Assembly (NCBI GenBank): GCA_030374805.1
Contig: JARGSG010000223.1
Span: 372,001-436,000, forward strand
Reading direction: 5' to 3'
Length of the DNA stretch: 64,000 nucleotides
From: Gracilaria gracilis
Lineage: Eukaryota; Rhodophyta; Florideophyceae; Gracilariales; Gracilariaceae
Shown: piece after piece, positions 1-12,060 of the stretch
How positions within the stretch are numbered: the first letter of the stretch is position 1
Layout: each line of letters begins with the position of its first letter
The notes under the pieces: model-generated
What the model saw: only the letters and a program-made list of their open reading frames with translations
Database searches by the model: none
What the model was told of the DNA's origin: nothing
Position numbers and translations under genes: made by a program

Positions 1-1352
1 AGATAAGGAGCTGAGAAGGCTAGAAGCTGATGGAAAACTTTTGACGACCTCCAGATTAGTGCTCTGTAGACCTGCTTGTATTAGTTAAACATCAACCTAT
101 CGCAATCGACTTCATGACAAATAAATTACAGATCGCGAACACACTATAAATCATCTATTTGTATCAAAGCTTTTCTTCTTTTATGTGTATTTTTTCGATG
201 TAATGGCTTTCGTTCATGTTCAAAATAACCCCAAATCACAGTGGACCTAGATCATTAATCCACTGGGCTTTTAGAGAGAATTCCGTAACAGAAATGGAAA
301 GATCTTTAAAAGCAGGCAATGTTAAAACATCCAAATCGCTTATCCGAGAAAACTACTGAGGTAAACGAGGGGCTTTCTGTTAATTCAAGTCCAGGATTTC
401 ATTCTTTTTTTATAAAAGATATAGAATGGGACCGAAAACAGAATATTAAGATTTCTATTTTTTCTCATACCTAGATCATCTTCGTCTTCAATAAAAAAAT
501 ATACATCGAAATCCAATCTTGCAAAATGCAGGTCTCCATATTAGCACACCTTCTCCATATACTAAACCTGTTCTACAGAAGTGAGGATAATGTTTCGTTT
601 CTAATCCTGAATTTACCGGGTCATTGAGCTACAACGCGATAAATTGGGGTTTAATAGAATGCGGAATTCACAATAACCAGTATGCAGTTGTTCCGAGGCG
701 GTACTGATATGGTCGTGTTGACACAGCTCTCGAATAGAGAGATTCTAAACCATTTTATTAGAATCAGGCGCATTGATTCTTCTTTCTTATTAGTTCTTTA
801 CTTTTGTTTTGTCCTGTGTTTGACAAATCGAATTCCATTCGCAAATAATATCTCGTATGTAATCGAAAATTTTAAAGGGCACTTACGTCTCACTTGAAAA
901 GGAGGCCTGTGTTGAATGAATCAAAACAAAAACCAACCAACATAGGATCTTCTAGCATGAGGCTGCCGATTCTCCAAACGTATACCATCAGTATAGATTG
1001 ACTACCATTTGTGGTGGGCATCAAATATTTCTTGGTATCCTCCACCATATTAATTCCAGCATGCTTTCACTGTTATTGCATTCCACGCTTAGTGCTCAGC
1101 TGTGGCCTCCAAACCGTACCCAATTCAGGAAATTTTGTAATCTTGGGTTCACTAAGAAGCGAGTTCGCGAAGGCTGATTTCCTATTTATTGGCGGTTTGA
1201 AGTGCCGGGCGCAGCCGAAGTGTGTTGAATCTTGACGCTCACAGAGCAACACCAAATCCACAGGTTCATTCTCTATGCAATAGGAAACGCGCTACGAGCT
1301 CTTTTCTTACACAGTTATCAACTTCAATTCTTAGCTTAGGCTCGATATCGCA

Positions 1353-1580
1353 ATGGACAGTACCCCAGAAGTACCGCAAAACGCGAGTAACTCAAATGAC
1401 GCTGGTGCAAGCAATGAAACCCGTAACAGAAAGTGCCAGTGCTGTAAGAAAGAAAAGAAAACGAAAGAGTTGCGCTGTAAGAAGACCAATACTAGTGAAT
1501 TCTTGTGCTCAAACTGCCGCAAAATTATAAGAGGTGCGTACGACTTTGTAGGTATTGAACATGAAACCGTAAAAAAATGA
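1353..1580 (+). CDS. 75-aa Cys-rich putative zinc-binding protein, satellite unit 1
   Basis: A small frame with an acidic/polar N-terminus (about 27 residues rich in S, N and E) is followed by a basic segment with two Cys pairs (CQCC and CSNC) and a single Cys between them. This is compatible with a small zinc ribbon or treble-clef fold. No family is recognised. The same frame recurs in every full unit. In the diverged copy at 25879, four of five base changes are synonymous and the fifth is Arg to Lys, which favours real coding. Frames of 99-102 codons overlap it on both strands but lack any domain-like pattern, so I chose this one. A GTATGT donor-like site lies one base after the stop. Confidence 0.45.
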   Translation: MDSTPEVPQNASNSNDAGASNETRNRKCQCCKKEKKTKELRCKKTNTSEFLCSNCRKIIRGAYDFVGIEHETVKK

Positions 1581-1581
1581 A

Positions 1582-1650
1582 GTATGTTCCTCAACTTTTC
1601 TACTTCCATTCCGCTTTGCATGAAAATCACTCTAACAAATTTGTAAATAG
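1582..1650 (+). other. Candidate 69-nt spliceosomal intron just after the 75-aa frame
   Basis: The interval starts with GTATGT, has CTAAC at 1632-1636 as a branch-point candidate, and ends in TAG, which is the usual layout and size of a fungal intron. It begins one base after the TGA of the 75-aa frame, so it would lie in the 3' UTR unless the gene model is different. The same arrangement repeats in the other units, and the diverged unit keeps GT...CTAAC...AG. This is inference from motifs only. Confidence 0.3.
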
Positions 1651-3746
1651 AAAATGTACAGTTCCATGAGAATGTTCAGATGCAGAATTCTTTCTTGGTT
1701 GAAACAAAACATGCATTCATTTTGGGAGGTCGGGAATGGTGTTGCGTTTTTTTCAAAATCTTTAAAAACGCTTTAATCTGCAGAAATCACCAACTTTCAT
1801 GTGTTTGAATAAATGACCCATTTCAAAACCAGTATAGAACAACATACCATACGAAAACGCTTCACAGAGATTACGTTCGAGACCCAGGAAGGGCGCGAGT
1901 TTTACAAATTCGTTTCCGACACTCTAGAAATCTCTCATACAACTTCCATCGTAAACCAGGATAGAAAAGTGTATTTCTCGCAGATGTTTAGTACTTTGGT
2001 ACTTTGTTTGCAATGAAACTTCTACCTACTTGATATTTTTGCATAGAGCCTACTTATTTTATGGGTACAATTTGGGTAGGCTACAGGTGAGAATCATGCA
2101 AAATGACAAGAATGTTCGTTCATGAGCCAGTTTGGACTTGAATTTCACGCTCCTAAGCTCTCTTTGGTAGCCCCGATACATCTGCGGATGGTTCTTGGGA
2201 TATATTGATTGTAAAAAGTTTTCCAAAGCCGCATTCTTCTGCTTAGTACAAAACCAGCATCTACCGAATGGTGTCAGGTGCGCTCTTTTTAACCGGGCGG
2301 GTCCATTGCTAAGCTATGAATGCTGTAAGCCCTAAGTGCTGTACACCACAAATTATCATTACAAGATTCACGAGAGTCTCAGAACTTTACTGCGAGATAA
2401 GGAGCTGAGAAGGCTAGAAGCTGATGGAAAACTTTTGACGACCTCCAGATTAGTGCTCTGTAGACCTGCTTGTATTAGTTAAACATCAACCTATCGCAAT
2501 CGACTTCATGACAAATAAATTACAGATCGCGAACACACTATAAATCATCTATTTGTATCAAAGCTTTTCTTCTTTTATGTGTATTTTTTCGATGTAATGG
2601 CTTTCGTTCATGTTCAAAATAACCCCAAATCACAGTGGACCTAGATCATTAATCCACTGGGCTTTTAGAGAGAATTCCGTAACAGAAATGGAAAGATCTT
2701 TAAAAGCAGGCAATGTTAAAACATCCAAATCGCTTATCCGAGAAAACTACTGAGGTAAACGAGGGGCTTTTTGTTAATTCAAGTCCAGGATTTCATTCTT
2801 TTTTTATAAAAGATATAGAATGGGACCGAAAACAGAATATTAAGATTTCTATTTTTTCTCATACCTAGATCATCTTCGTCTTCAATAAAAAAATATACAT
2901 CGAAATCCAATCTTGCAAAATGCAGGTCTCCATATTAGCACACCTTCTCCATATACTAAACCTGTTCTACAGAAGTGAGGATAATGTTTCGTTTCTAATC
3001 CTGAATTTACCGGGTCATTGAGCTACAACGCGATAAATTGGGGTTTAATAGAATGCGGAATTCACAATAACCAGTATGCAGTTGTTCCGAGGCGGTACTG
3101 ATATGGTCGTGTTGACACAGCTCTCGAATAGAGAGATTCTAAACCATTTTATTAGAATCAGGCGCATTGATTCTTCTTTCTTATTAGTTCTTTACTTTTG
3201 TTTTGTCCTGTGTTTGACAAATCGAATTCCATTCGCAAATAATATCTCGTATGTAATCGAAAATTTTAAAGGGCACTTACGTCTCACTTGAAAAGGAGGC
3301 CTGTGTTGAATGAATCAAAACAAAAACCAACCAACATAGGATCTTCTAGCATGAGGCTGCCGATTCTCCAAACGTATACCATCAGTATAGATTGACTACC
3401 ATTTGTGGTGGGCATCAAATATTTCTTGGTATCCTCCACCATATTAATTCCAGCATGCTTTCACTGTTATTGCATTCCACGCTTAGTGCTCAGCTGTGGC
3501 CTCCAAACCGTACCCAATTCAGGAAATTTTGTAATCTTGGGTTCACTAAGAAGCGAGTTCGCGAAGGCTGATTTCCTATTTATTGGCGGTTTGAAGTGCC
3601 GGGCGCAGCCGAAGTGTGTTGAATCTTGACGCTCACAGAGCAACACCAAATCCACAGGTTCATTCTCTATGCAATAGGAAACGCGCTACGAGCTCTTTTC
3701 TTACACAGTTATCAACTTCAATTCTTAGCTTAGGCTCGATATCGCA

Positions 3747-3974
3747 ATGGACAGTACCCCAGAAGTACCGCAAAACGCGAGTAACTCAAATGACGCTGGT
3801 GCAAGCAATGAAACCCGTAACAGAAAGTGCCAGTGCTGTAAGAAAGAAAAGAAAACGAAAGAGTTGCGCTGTAAGAAGACCAATACTAGTGAATTCTTGT
3901 GCTCAAACTGCCGCAAAATTATAAGAGGTGCGTACGACTTTGTAGGTATTGAACATGAAACCGTAAAAAAATGA
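3747..3974 (+). CDS. 75-aa Cys-rich putative zinc-binding protein, satellite unit 2
   Basis: Identical in protein sequence to the copy at 1353-1580. It has the same upstream context, the same two CxxC pairs, and a GTATGT immediately after the stop. Confidence 0.45.
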   Translation: MDSTPEVPQNASNSNDAGASNETRNRKCQCCKKEKKTKELRCKKTNTSEFLCSNCRKIIRGAYDFVGIEHETVKK

Positions 3975-6140
3975 AGTATGTTCCTCAACTTTTCTACTTC
4001 CATTCCGCTTTGCATGAAAATCACTCTAACAAATTTGTAAATAGAAAATGTACAGTTCCATGAGAATGTTCAGATGCAGAATTCTTTCTTGGTTGAAACA
4101 AAACATGCATTCATTTTGGGAGGTCGGGAATGGTGTTGCGTTTTTTTCAAAATCTTTAAAAACGCTTTAATCTGCAGAAATCACCAACTTTCATGTGTTT
4201 GAATAAATGACCCATTTCAAAACCAGTATAGAACAACATACCATACGAAAACGCTTCACAGAGATTACGTTCGAGACCCAGGAAGGGCGCGAGTTTTACA
4301 AATTCGTTTCCGACACTCTAGAAATCTCTCATACAACTTCCATCGTAAACCAGGATAGAAAAGTGTATTTCTCGCAGATGTTTAGTACTTTGGTACTTTG
4401 TTTGCAATGAAACTTCTACCTACTTGATATTTTTGCATAGAGCCTACTTATTTTATGGGTACAATTTGGGTAGGCTACAGGTGAGAATCATGCAAAATGA
4501 CAAGAATGTTCGTTCATGAGCCAGTTTGGACCTGCATTTCACGCTCCTAAGCTCTCTTTGGTAGCCCCGATACATCTGCGGATGGTTCTTGGGATATATT
4601 GATTGTAAAAAGTTTTCCAAAGCCGCATTCTTCTGCTTAGTACAAAACCAGCATCTACCGAATGGTGTCAGGTGCGCTCTTTTTAACCGGGCGGGTCCAT
4701 TGCTAAGCTATGAATGCTGTAAGCCCTAAGTGCTGTACACCACAAATTATCATTACAAGATTCACGAGAGTCTCAGAACTTTACTGCGAGATAAGGATCT
4801 GAGAAGGCTAGAAGCTGATGTAAAACTTTTGACGACCTCCAGATTAGTGCTCTGCAGACCTGCCTTTATTAGTTAAACATCAACCTATCGCAATCGACTT
4901 CATGACAAATAAATTACAGATCGCGAACACACTATAAATCATCTATTTGTATCAAAGCTTTTCTTCTTTTATGTGTATTTTTTCGATGTAATGGCTTTCG
5001 GTCATGTTCAAAATAACCCCAAATCACAGTGGACCTAGATCATTAATCCACTGGGCTTTTAGAGAGAATTCCGTAACAGAAATGGAAAGATCTTTAAAAG
5101 CAGGCAATGTTAAAACATCCAAATCGCTTATCCGAGAAAACTACTGAGGTAAACGAGGGGCTTTTTGTTAATTCAAGTCCAGGATTTCATTCTTTTTTTA
5201 TAAAAGATATAGAATGGGACCGAAAACAGAATGTTAAAATTTCTATTTTTTTCTCATACCTAGATCATCTTCGTCTTCAATAAAAAATATACATCGAAAT
5301 CCAATCTCGCAAAATGCAGGTCTCCATATTAGCACACCTTCTCCATATACTAAACCTGTTCTACAGAAGTGAGGATAATGTTTCGTTTCTAATCCTGATT
5401 TTACCGGGTCATTGAGCTACAACTCGATAAATTGGGGTTTAGTAGAATGCGGAATTCACAATAACCAGTATGCAGTTGTTCCGAGGCGGTACTGATATGA
5501 TCGTGTTGACACAGCTCTCGAATAGAGAGATTCTAAACCATTTTATTAGAATCAGGCGCATTGATTCTTCTTTCTTATTAGTTCTTTACTTTTGTTTTGT
5601 CCTGTGTTTGACAAATCGAATTCCATTCGCAAAAAATATCTCGTATGTAATCGAAAATTTTAAAGGGCACTTACGTCTCACTTGAAAAGGGGGGCTGTGT
5701 TGAATGGATCAAAACAAAAACCAACCAACATAGGATCTTCTAGCATGAGGCTGCCGATTCTCCAAACGTATACCATCAGTATAGATTGAGTACCATTTGT
5801 GGTGGGCATCAAATATTTCTTGGTATCCTCCACCATATTAATTCCAGCATGCTTTCACTGTTATTGCATTCCACGCTTAGTGCTCAGCTGTGGCCTCCAA
5901 ACCGTACCCAATTCAGGAAATTTTGTAATCTTGGGTTCACTAAGAAGCGAGTTCGCGAAGGCTGATTTCCTATTTATTGGCGGTTTGAAGTGCCGGGCGC
6001 AGCCGAAGTGTGTTGAATCTTGACGCTCACAGAGCAACACCAAATCCACAGGTTCATTCTCTATGCAATAGGAAACGCGCTACGAGCTCTTTTCTTACAC
6101 AGTTATCAACTTCAATTCTTAGCTTAGGCTCGATATCGCA

Positions 6141-6368
6141 ATGGACAGTACCCCAGAAGTACCGCAAAACGCGAGTAACTCAAATGACGCTGGTGCAAGC
6201 AATGAAACCCGTAACAGAAAGTGCCAGTGCTGTAAGAAAGAAAAGAAAACGAAAGAGTTGCGCTGTAAGAAGACCAATACTAGTGAATTCTTGTGCTCAA
6301 ACTGCCGCAAAATTATAAGAGGTGCGTACGACTTTGTAGGTATTGAACATGAAACCGTAAAAAAATGA
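6141..6368 (+). CDS. 75-aa Cys-rich putative zinc-binding protein, satellite unit 3
   Basis: Identical in protein sequence to the copies in units 1 and 2, although the unit around it carries several base changes relative to them (for example near 4858 and 5230). Confidence 0.45.
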   Translation: MDSTPEVPQNASNSNDAGASNETRNRKCQCCKKEKKTKELRCKKTNTSEFLCSNCRKIIRGAYDFVGIEHETVKK

Positions 6369-8534
6369 AGTATGTTCCTCAACTTTTCTACTTCCATTCC
6401 GCTTTGCATGAAAATCACTCTAACAAATTTGTAAATAGAAAATGTACAGTTCCATGAGAATGTTCAGATGCAGAATTCTTTCTTGGTTGAAACAAAACAT
6501 GCATTCATTTTGGGAGGTCGGGAATGGTGTTGCGTTTTTTTCAAAATCTTTAAAAACGCTTTAATCTGCAGAAATCACCAACTTTCATGTGTTTGAATAA
6601 ATGACCCATTTCAAAACCAGTATAGAACAACATACCATACGAAAACGCTTCACAGAGATTACGTTCGAGACCCAGGAAGGGCGCGAGTTTTACAAATTCG
6701 TTTCCGACACTCTAGAAATCTCTCATACAACTTCCATCGTAAACCAGGATAGAAAAGTGTATTTCTCGCAGATGTTTAGTACTTTGGTACTTTGTTTGCA
6801 ATGAAACTTCTACCTACTTGATATTTTTGCATAGAGCCTACTTATTTTATGGGTACAATTTGGGTAGGCTACAGGTGAGAATCATGCAAAATGACAAGAA
6901 TGTTCGTTCATGAGCCAGTTTGGACCTGCATTTCACGCTCCTAAGCTCTCTTTGGTAGCCCCGATACATCTGCGGATGGTTCTTGGGATATATTGATTGT
7001 AAAAAGTTTTCCAAAGCCGCATTCTTCTGCTTAGTACAAAACCAGCATCTACCGAATGGTGTCAGGTGCGCTCTTTTTAACCGGGCGGGTCCATTGCTAA
7101 GCTATGAATGCTGTAAGCCCTAAGTGCTGTACACCACAAATTATCATTACAAGATTCACGAGAGTCTCAGAACTTTACTGCGAGATAAGGATCTGAGAAG
7201 GCTAGAAGCTGATGTAAAACTTTTGACGACCTCCAGATTAGTGCTCTGCAGACCTGCCTTTATTAGTTAAACATCAACCTATCGCAATCGACTTCATGAC
7301 AAATAAATTACAGATCGCGAACACACTATAAATCATCTATTTGTATCAAAGCTTTTCTTCTTTTATGTGTATTTTTTCGATGTAATGGCTTTCGTTCATG
7401 TTCAAAATAACCCCAAATCACAGTGGACCTAGATCATTAATCCACTGGGCTTTTAGAGAGAATTCCGTAACAGAAATGGAAAGATCTTTGAAATCAGGCA
7501 ATGTTAAAACATCCAAATCGCTTATCCGAGAAAACTACTGAGGTAAACGAGGGGCTTTTTGTTAATTCAAGTCCAGGATTTCATTCTTTTTTTATAAAAG
7601 ATATAGAATGGGACCGAAAACAGAGTGTTAAAATTTCTATTTTTTTCTCATACCTAGATCATCTTCGTCTTCAATAAAAAATATACATCGAAATCCAATC
7701 TCGCAAAATGCAGGTCTCCATATTAGCACACCTTCTCCATATACTAAACCTGTTCTACAGAAGTGAGGATAATGTTTCGTTTCTAATCCTGAATTTACCG
7801 GGTCATTGAGCTACAACTCGATAAATTGGGGTTTAATAGAATGCGGAATTCACAATAACCAGTATGCAGTTGTTCCGAGGCGGTACTGATATGATCGTGT
7901 TGACACAGCTCTCGAATAGAGAGATTATAAACCATTTTATTAGAATCAGGCGCATTGATTGTTCTTTCTTATTAGTTCTTTACTTTTGTTTTGTCCTGTG
8001 TTTGACAAATCGAATTCCATTCGCAAAAAATATCTCGTATGTAATCGAAAATTTTAAAGGGCACTTACGTCTCACTTGAAAAGGGGGCCTGTGTTGAATG
8101 GATCAAAACAAAAACCAACCAACATAGGATCTTCTAGCATGAGGCTGCCGATTCTCCAAACGTATACCATCAGTATAGATTGAGTACCATTTGTGGTGGG
8201 CATCAAATATTTCTTGGTATCCTCCACCATATTAATTCCAGCATGCTTTCACTGTTATTGCATTCCACGCTTAGTGCTCAGCTGTGGCCTCCAAACCGTA
8301 CCCAATTCAGGAAATTTTGTAATCTTGGGTTCACTAAGAAGCGAGTTCGCGAAGGCTGATTTCCTATTTATTGGCGGTTTGAAGTGCCGGGCGCAGCCGA
8401 AGTGTGTTGAATCTTGACGCTCACAGAGCAACACCAAATCCACAGGTTCATTCTCTATGCAATAGGAAACGCGCTACGAGCTCTTTTCTTACACAGTTAT
8501 CAACTTCAATTCTTAGCTTAGGCTCGATATCGCA

Positions 8535-8762
8535 ATGGACAGTACCCCAGAAGTACCGCAAAACGCGAGTAACTCAAATGACGCTGGTGCAAGCAATGAA
8601 ACCCGTAACAGAAAGTGCCAGTGCTGTAAGAAAGAAAAGAAAACGAAAAAGTTGCGCTGTAAGAAGACCAATACTAGTGAATTCTTGTGCTCAAACTGCC
8701 GCAAAATTATAAGAGGTGCGTACGACTTTGTAGGTATTGAACATGAAACCGTAAAAAAATGA
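8535..8762 (+). CDS. 75-aa Cys-rich putative zinc-binding protein, satellite unit 4
   Basis: Same frame as the other units with one replacement, Glu to Lys in the basic KKTK segment between the Cys pairs. All five cysteines are kept. Confidence 0.42.
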   Translation: MDSTPEVPQNASNSNDAGASNETRNRKCQCCKKEKKTKKLRCKKTNTSEFLCSNCRKIIRGAYDFVGIEHETVKK

Positions 8763-10927
8763 AGTATGTTCCTCAACTTTTCTACTTCCATTCCGCTTTG
8801 CATGAAAATCACTCTAACAAATTTGTAAATAGAAAATGTACAGTTCCATGAGAATGTTCAGATGCAGAATTCTTTCTTGGTTGAAACAAAACATGCATTC
8901 ATTTTGGGAGGTCGGGAATGGTGTTGCGTTTTTTTCAAAATCTTTAAAAACGCTTTAATCTGCAGAAATCACCAACTTTCATGTGTTTGAATAAATGACC
9001 CATTTCAAAACCAGTATAGAACAACATACCATACGAAAACGCTTCACAGAGATTACGTTCGAGACCCAGGAAGGGCGCGAGTTTTACAAATTCGTTTCCG
9101 ACACTCTAGAAATCTCTCATACAACTTCCATCGTAAACCAGGATAGAAAAGTGTATTTCTCGCAGATGTTTAGTACTTTGGTACTTTGTTTGCAATGAAA
9201 CTTCTACCTACTTGATATTTTTGCATAGAGCCTACTTATTTTATGGGTACAATTTGGGTAGGCTACAGGTGAGAATCATGCAAAATGACAAGAATGTTCG
9301 TTCATGAGCCAGTTTGGACCTGCATTTCACGCTCCTAAGCTCTCTTTGGTAGCCCCGATACATCTGCGGATGGTTCTTGGGATATATTGATTGTAAAAAG
9401 TTTTCCAAAGCCGCATTCTTCTGCTTAGTACAAAACCAGCATCTACCGAATGGTGTCAGGTGCGCTCTTTTTAACCGGGCGGGTCCATTGCTAAGCTATG
9501 AATGCTGTAAGCCCTAAGTGCTGTACACCACAAATTATCATTACAAGATTCACGAGAGTCTCAGAACTTTACTGCGAGATAAGGCGCTGAGAAGGCTAGA
9601 AGCTGATGGAAAACTTTTGACGACCTCCAGATTAGTGCTCTGTAGACCTGCTTGTATTAGTTAAACATCAACCTATCGCAATCGACTTCATGACAAATAA
9701 ATTACAGATCGCGAACACACTATAAATCATCTATTTGTATCAAAGCTTTTCTTCTTTTATGTGTATTTTTTCGATGTAATGGCTTTCGTTCATGTTCAAA
9801 ATAACCCCAAATCACAGTGGACCTAGATCATTAATCCACTGGGCTTTTAGAGAGAATTCCGTAACAGAAATGGAAAGATCTTTAAAAGCAGGCAATGTTA
9901 AAACATCCAAATCGCTTATCCGAGAAAACTACTGAGGTAAACGAGGGGCTTTTTGTTAATTCAAGTCCAGGATTTCATTCTTTTTTTATAAAAGATATAG
10001 AATGGGACCGAAAACAGAATATTAAGATTTCTATTTTTTCTCATACCTAGATCATCTTCGTCTTCAATAAAAAATATACATCGAAATCCAATCTTGCGAA
10101 ATGCAGGTCTCCATATTAGCACACCTTCTCCATATACTAAACCTGTTCTACAGAAGTGAGGATAATGTTTCGTTTCTAATCCTGAATTTACCGGGTCATT
10201 GAGCTACAACGCGATAAATTGGGGTTTAATAGAATGCGGAATTCACAATAACCAGTATGCAGTTGTTCCGAGGCGGTACTGATATGGTCGTGTTGACACA
10301 GCTCTCGAATAGAGAGATTATAAACCATTTTATTAGAATCAGGCGCATTGATTGTTCTTTCTTATTAGTTCTTTACTTTTGTTTTGTCCTGTGTTTGACA
10401 AATCGAATTCCATTCGCAAAAAATATCTCGTATGTAATCGAAAATTTTAAAGGGCACTTACGTCTCACTTGAAAAGGGGGGCTGTGTTGAATGAATCAAA
10501 ACAAAAACCAACCAACATAGGATCTTCTAGCGTGAGGCTGCCGATTCTCCAAACGTATACCATCAGTATAGATTGAGTACCATTTGTGGTGGGCATCAAA
10601 TATTTCTTGGTATCCTCCACCATATTAATTCCAGCATGCTTTCACTGTTATTGCATTCCACGCTTAGTGCTCAGCTGTGGCCTCCAAACCGTACCCAATT
10701 CAGGAAATTTTGTAATCTTGGGTTCACTAAGAAGCGAGTTCGCGAAGGCTGATTTCCTATTTATTGGCGGTTTGAAGTGCCGGGCGCAGCCGAAGTGTGT
10801 TGAATCTTGACGCTCACAGAGCAACACCAAATCCACAGGTTCATTCTCTATGCAATAGGCAACGCGCTACGAGCTCTTTTCTTACACAGTTATCAACTTC
10901 AATTCTTAGCTTAGGCTCGATATCGCA

Positions 10928-11155
10928 ATGGACAGTACCCCAGAAGTACCGCAAAACGCGAGTAACTCAAATGACGCTGGTGCAAGCAATGAAACCCGTA
11001 ACAGAAAGTGCCAGTGCTGTAAGAAAGAAAAGAAAACAAAAGAGTTGCGCTGTAAGAAGACCAATACTAGTGAATTCTTGTGCTCAAACTGCCGCAAAAT
11101 TATAAGAGGTGCGTACGACTTTGTAGGTATTGAACATGAAACCGTAAAAAAATGA
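10928..11155 (+). CDS. 75-aa Cys-rich putative zinc-binding protein, satellite unit 5
   Basis: Same protein as unit 1, with one synonymous change (ACG to ACA). The frame is intact, but retrotransposon element 1 is inserted 10 bp after its stop, at the donor-like GTATGT. The downstream part of this unit resumes at 21738. Confidence 0.42.
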   Translation: MDSTPEVPQNASNSNDAGASNETRNRKCQCCKKEKKTKELRCKKTNTSEFLCSNCRKIIRGAYDFVGIEHETVKK

Positions 11156-11165
11156 AGTATGTTTT

Positions 11166-11955
11166 CGTAGTGCAACGCCCTACAAGGGATATTTCACCGA
11201 CTTAGTCGTTTTTCCGCTTGCGCGTGCTGATGGTTACTGCAGCTACACACGGGTTGTGTGCCACAATGCGGTCTGCATAGTGTGAATGGTGCACACGTGC
11301 ACTCGCACCGCAGCCCCAATTTGGGTGTGACTAAGACACGTGTGGAGCTCTTGCAACGGATTGTTGGCACAGCATTTCTGGTAATTTAGATATTTATTTA
11401 ATAGTTTTGCCTAGTTGCAGGGAGATTACTATACTATATAGTGGCTCGGCACTTGGCCATCGCCACTAAGTAAACTTCCCCAACGAGGGTTGGCTCTATG
11501 CTTCTTCGCCTTCGGCGGTCATGGACTCCTTCCAGGAGAGAGGCTCCGTTGTCTACGGGTAGTGTATCCTCCCTGCGTCACCTAACAGGACCCATTCGTG
11601 GGAGTGTTTTCCGCTTGTGTCGCGGTGGACCCTGTACAGGGATAACCCCGGTGTTTACCGTAGCCTTTTGGCCATTTCCTCCTTTTCCTTCTTTCCATCC
11701 CCCGCTCTCGCGGATTCCTTTTCTCTTTCCCCACTTCCGTGGACTCGTGTCTCTCTCGAGGGATCGTTCACCCACACACGTGTTGCCAACACCGATCCTT
11801 GCTCAACTCTCTACGCCCGTTGTGACGGCTTGGCCTCGGCTTACACCCGACTTCGTCGTGCCTTGCCGGAGAGGCTCTGTCTGCTGACTACCCTCCTACG
11901 GAGGAAGATCTCAGACGTCTTCGTGGTGTCGTCCCGCCTCTGGCGTTGCACTACA
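11166..11955 (+). repeat. 5' LTR of element 1
   Basis: A 790-bp LTR matching 20948-21737. Its ends form an inverted repeat, TGTAGTGCAACGCC against GGCGTTGCACTACA, with the first base mutated to C in this copy. A TATATA at 11435-11440 is the likely promoter element. Short open frames inside the LTR recur in the other copy but have no recognisable content. Confidence 0.93.
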
Positions 11956-11958
11956 AAG

Positions 11959-11974
11959 TGGTCTCCCGACCTAG
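11959..11974 (+). promoter_or_regulatory. Primer-binding site of element 1
   Basis: TGGTCTCCCGACCTAG lies 3 nt after the 5' LTR and starts with the TGG that pairs with a tRNA CCA tail. Elements 2 and 3 have the same site with T in place of the C at position 12. The implied tRNA has a C1:G72 pair and discriminator A, as eukaryotic tRNA-Tyr does, so tRNA-Tyr is the best guess. Confidence 0.75.
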
Positions 11975-12060
11975 AAAGTTTTTGTGTGTTGTTTTCCTCT
12001 TTGAGGTGATTTCTATTTGTTCCGGAAGATTCCGTGTTTTCCCGTTGAACGGATTTACCG

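Larger units (their letters stand above)
1..11165. repeat. Tandem array of 2394-bp satellite units (left block)
   Basis: The sequence repeats with a period of 2394 bp. Units start at 1, 2395, 4789, 7183 and 9577, the last being cut at 11165 by an LTR retrotransposon. Units differ by scattered single-base changes and one-base indels only, which suggests recent amplification or homogenisation. Besides the 75-codon frame listed separately, every unit keeps short open frames at unit offsets of about 682-897, 1011-1235 and 1813-2016. None of these is recognisable, and near-identity between units makes their conservation uninformative. The last one is broken by an in-frame stop in the diverged unit near 26430. 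The array reaches the left window edge, so its true length is unknown. It is not rDNA as far as I can see. Confidence 0.95.

Noticed and set aside
727-767. Two adjacent hairpins (CTCTC/GAGAG and GATTCTAA/TTAGAATC) in the satellite unit, possible ncRNA
   Set aside because: Units 4 and 5 carry a C-to-A change that breaks the second stem without compensation.
1222-1530. 102-aa frame (+) and 99-aa frame (-, 1331-1630) overlapping the 75-aa frame in each unit
   Set aside because: They lack domain-like patterns, and the changes seen between units are synonymous in the 75-aa frame rather than in these.
1-11165. CRISPR-like or rDNA array
   Set aside because: The period is 2394 bp with no short repeat-spacer structure and no rRNA-like sequence; the context is eukaryotic.
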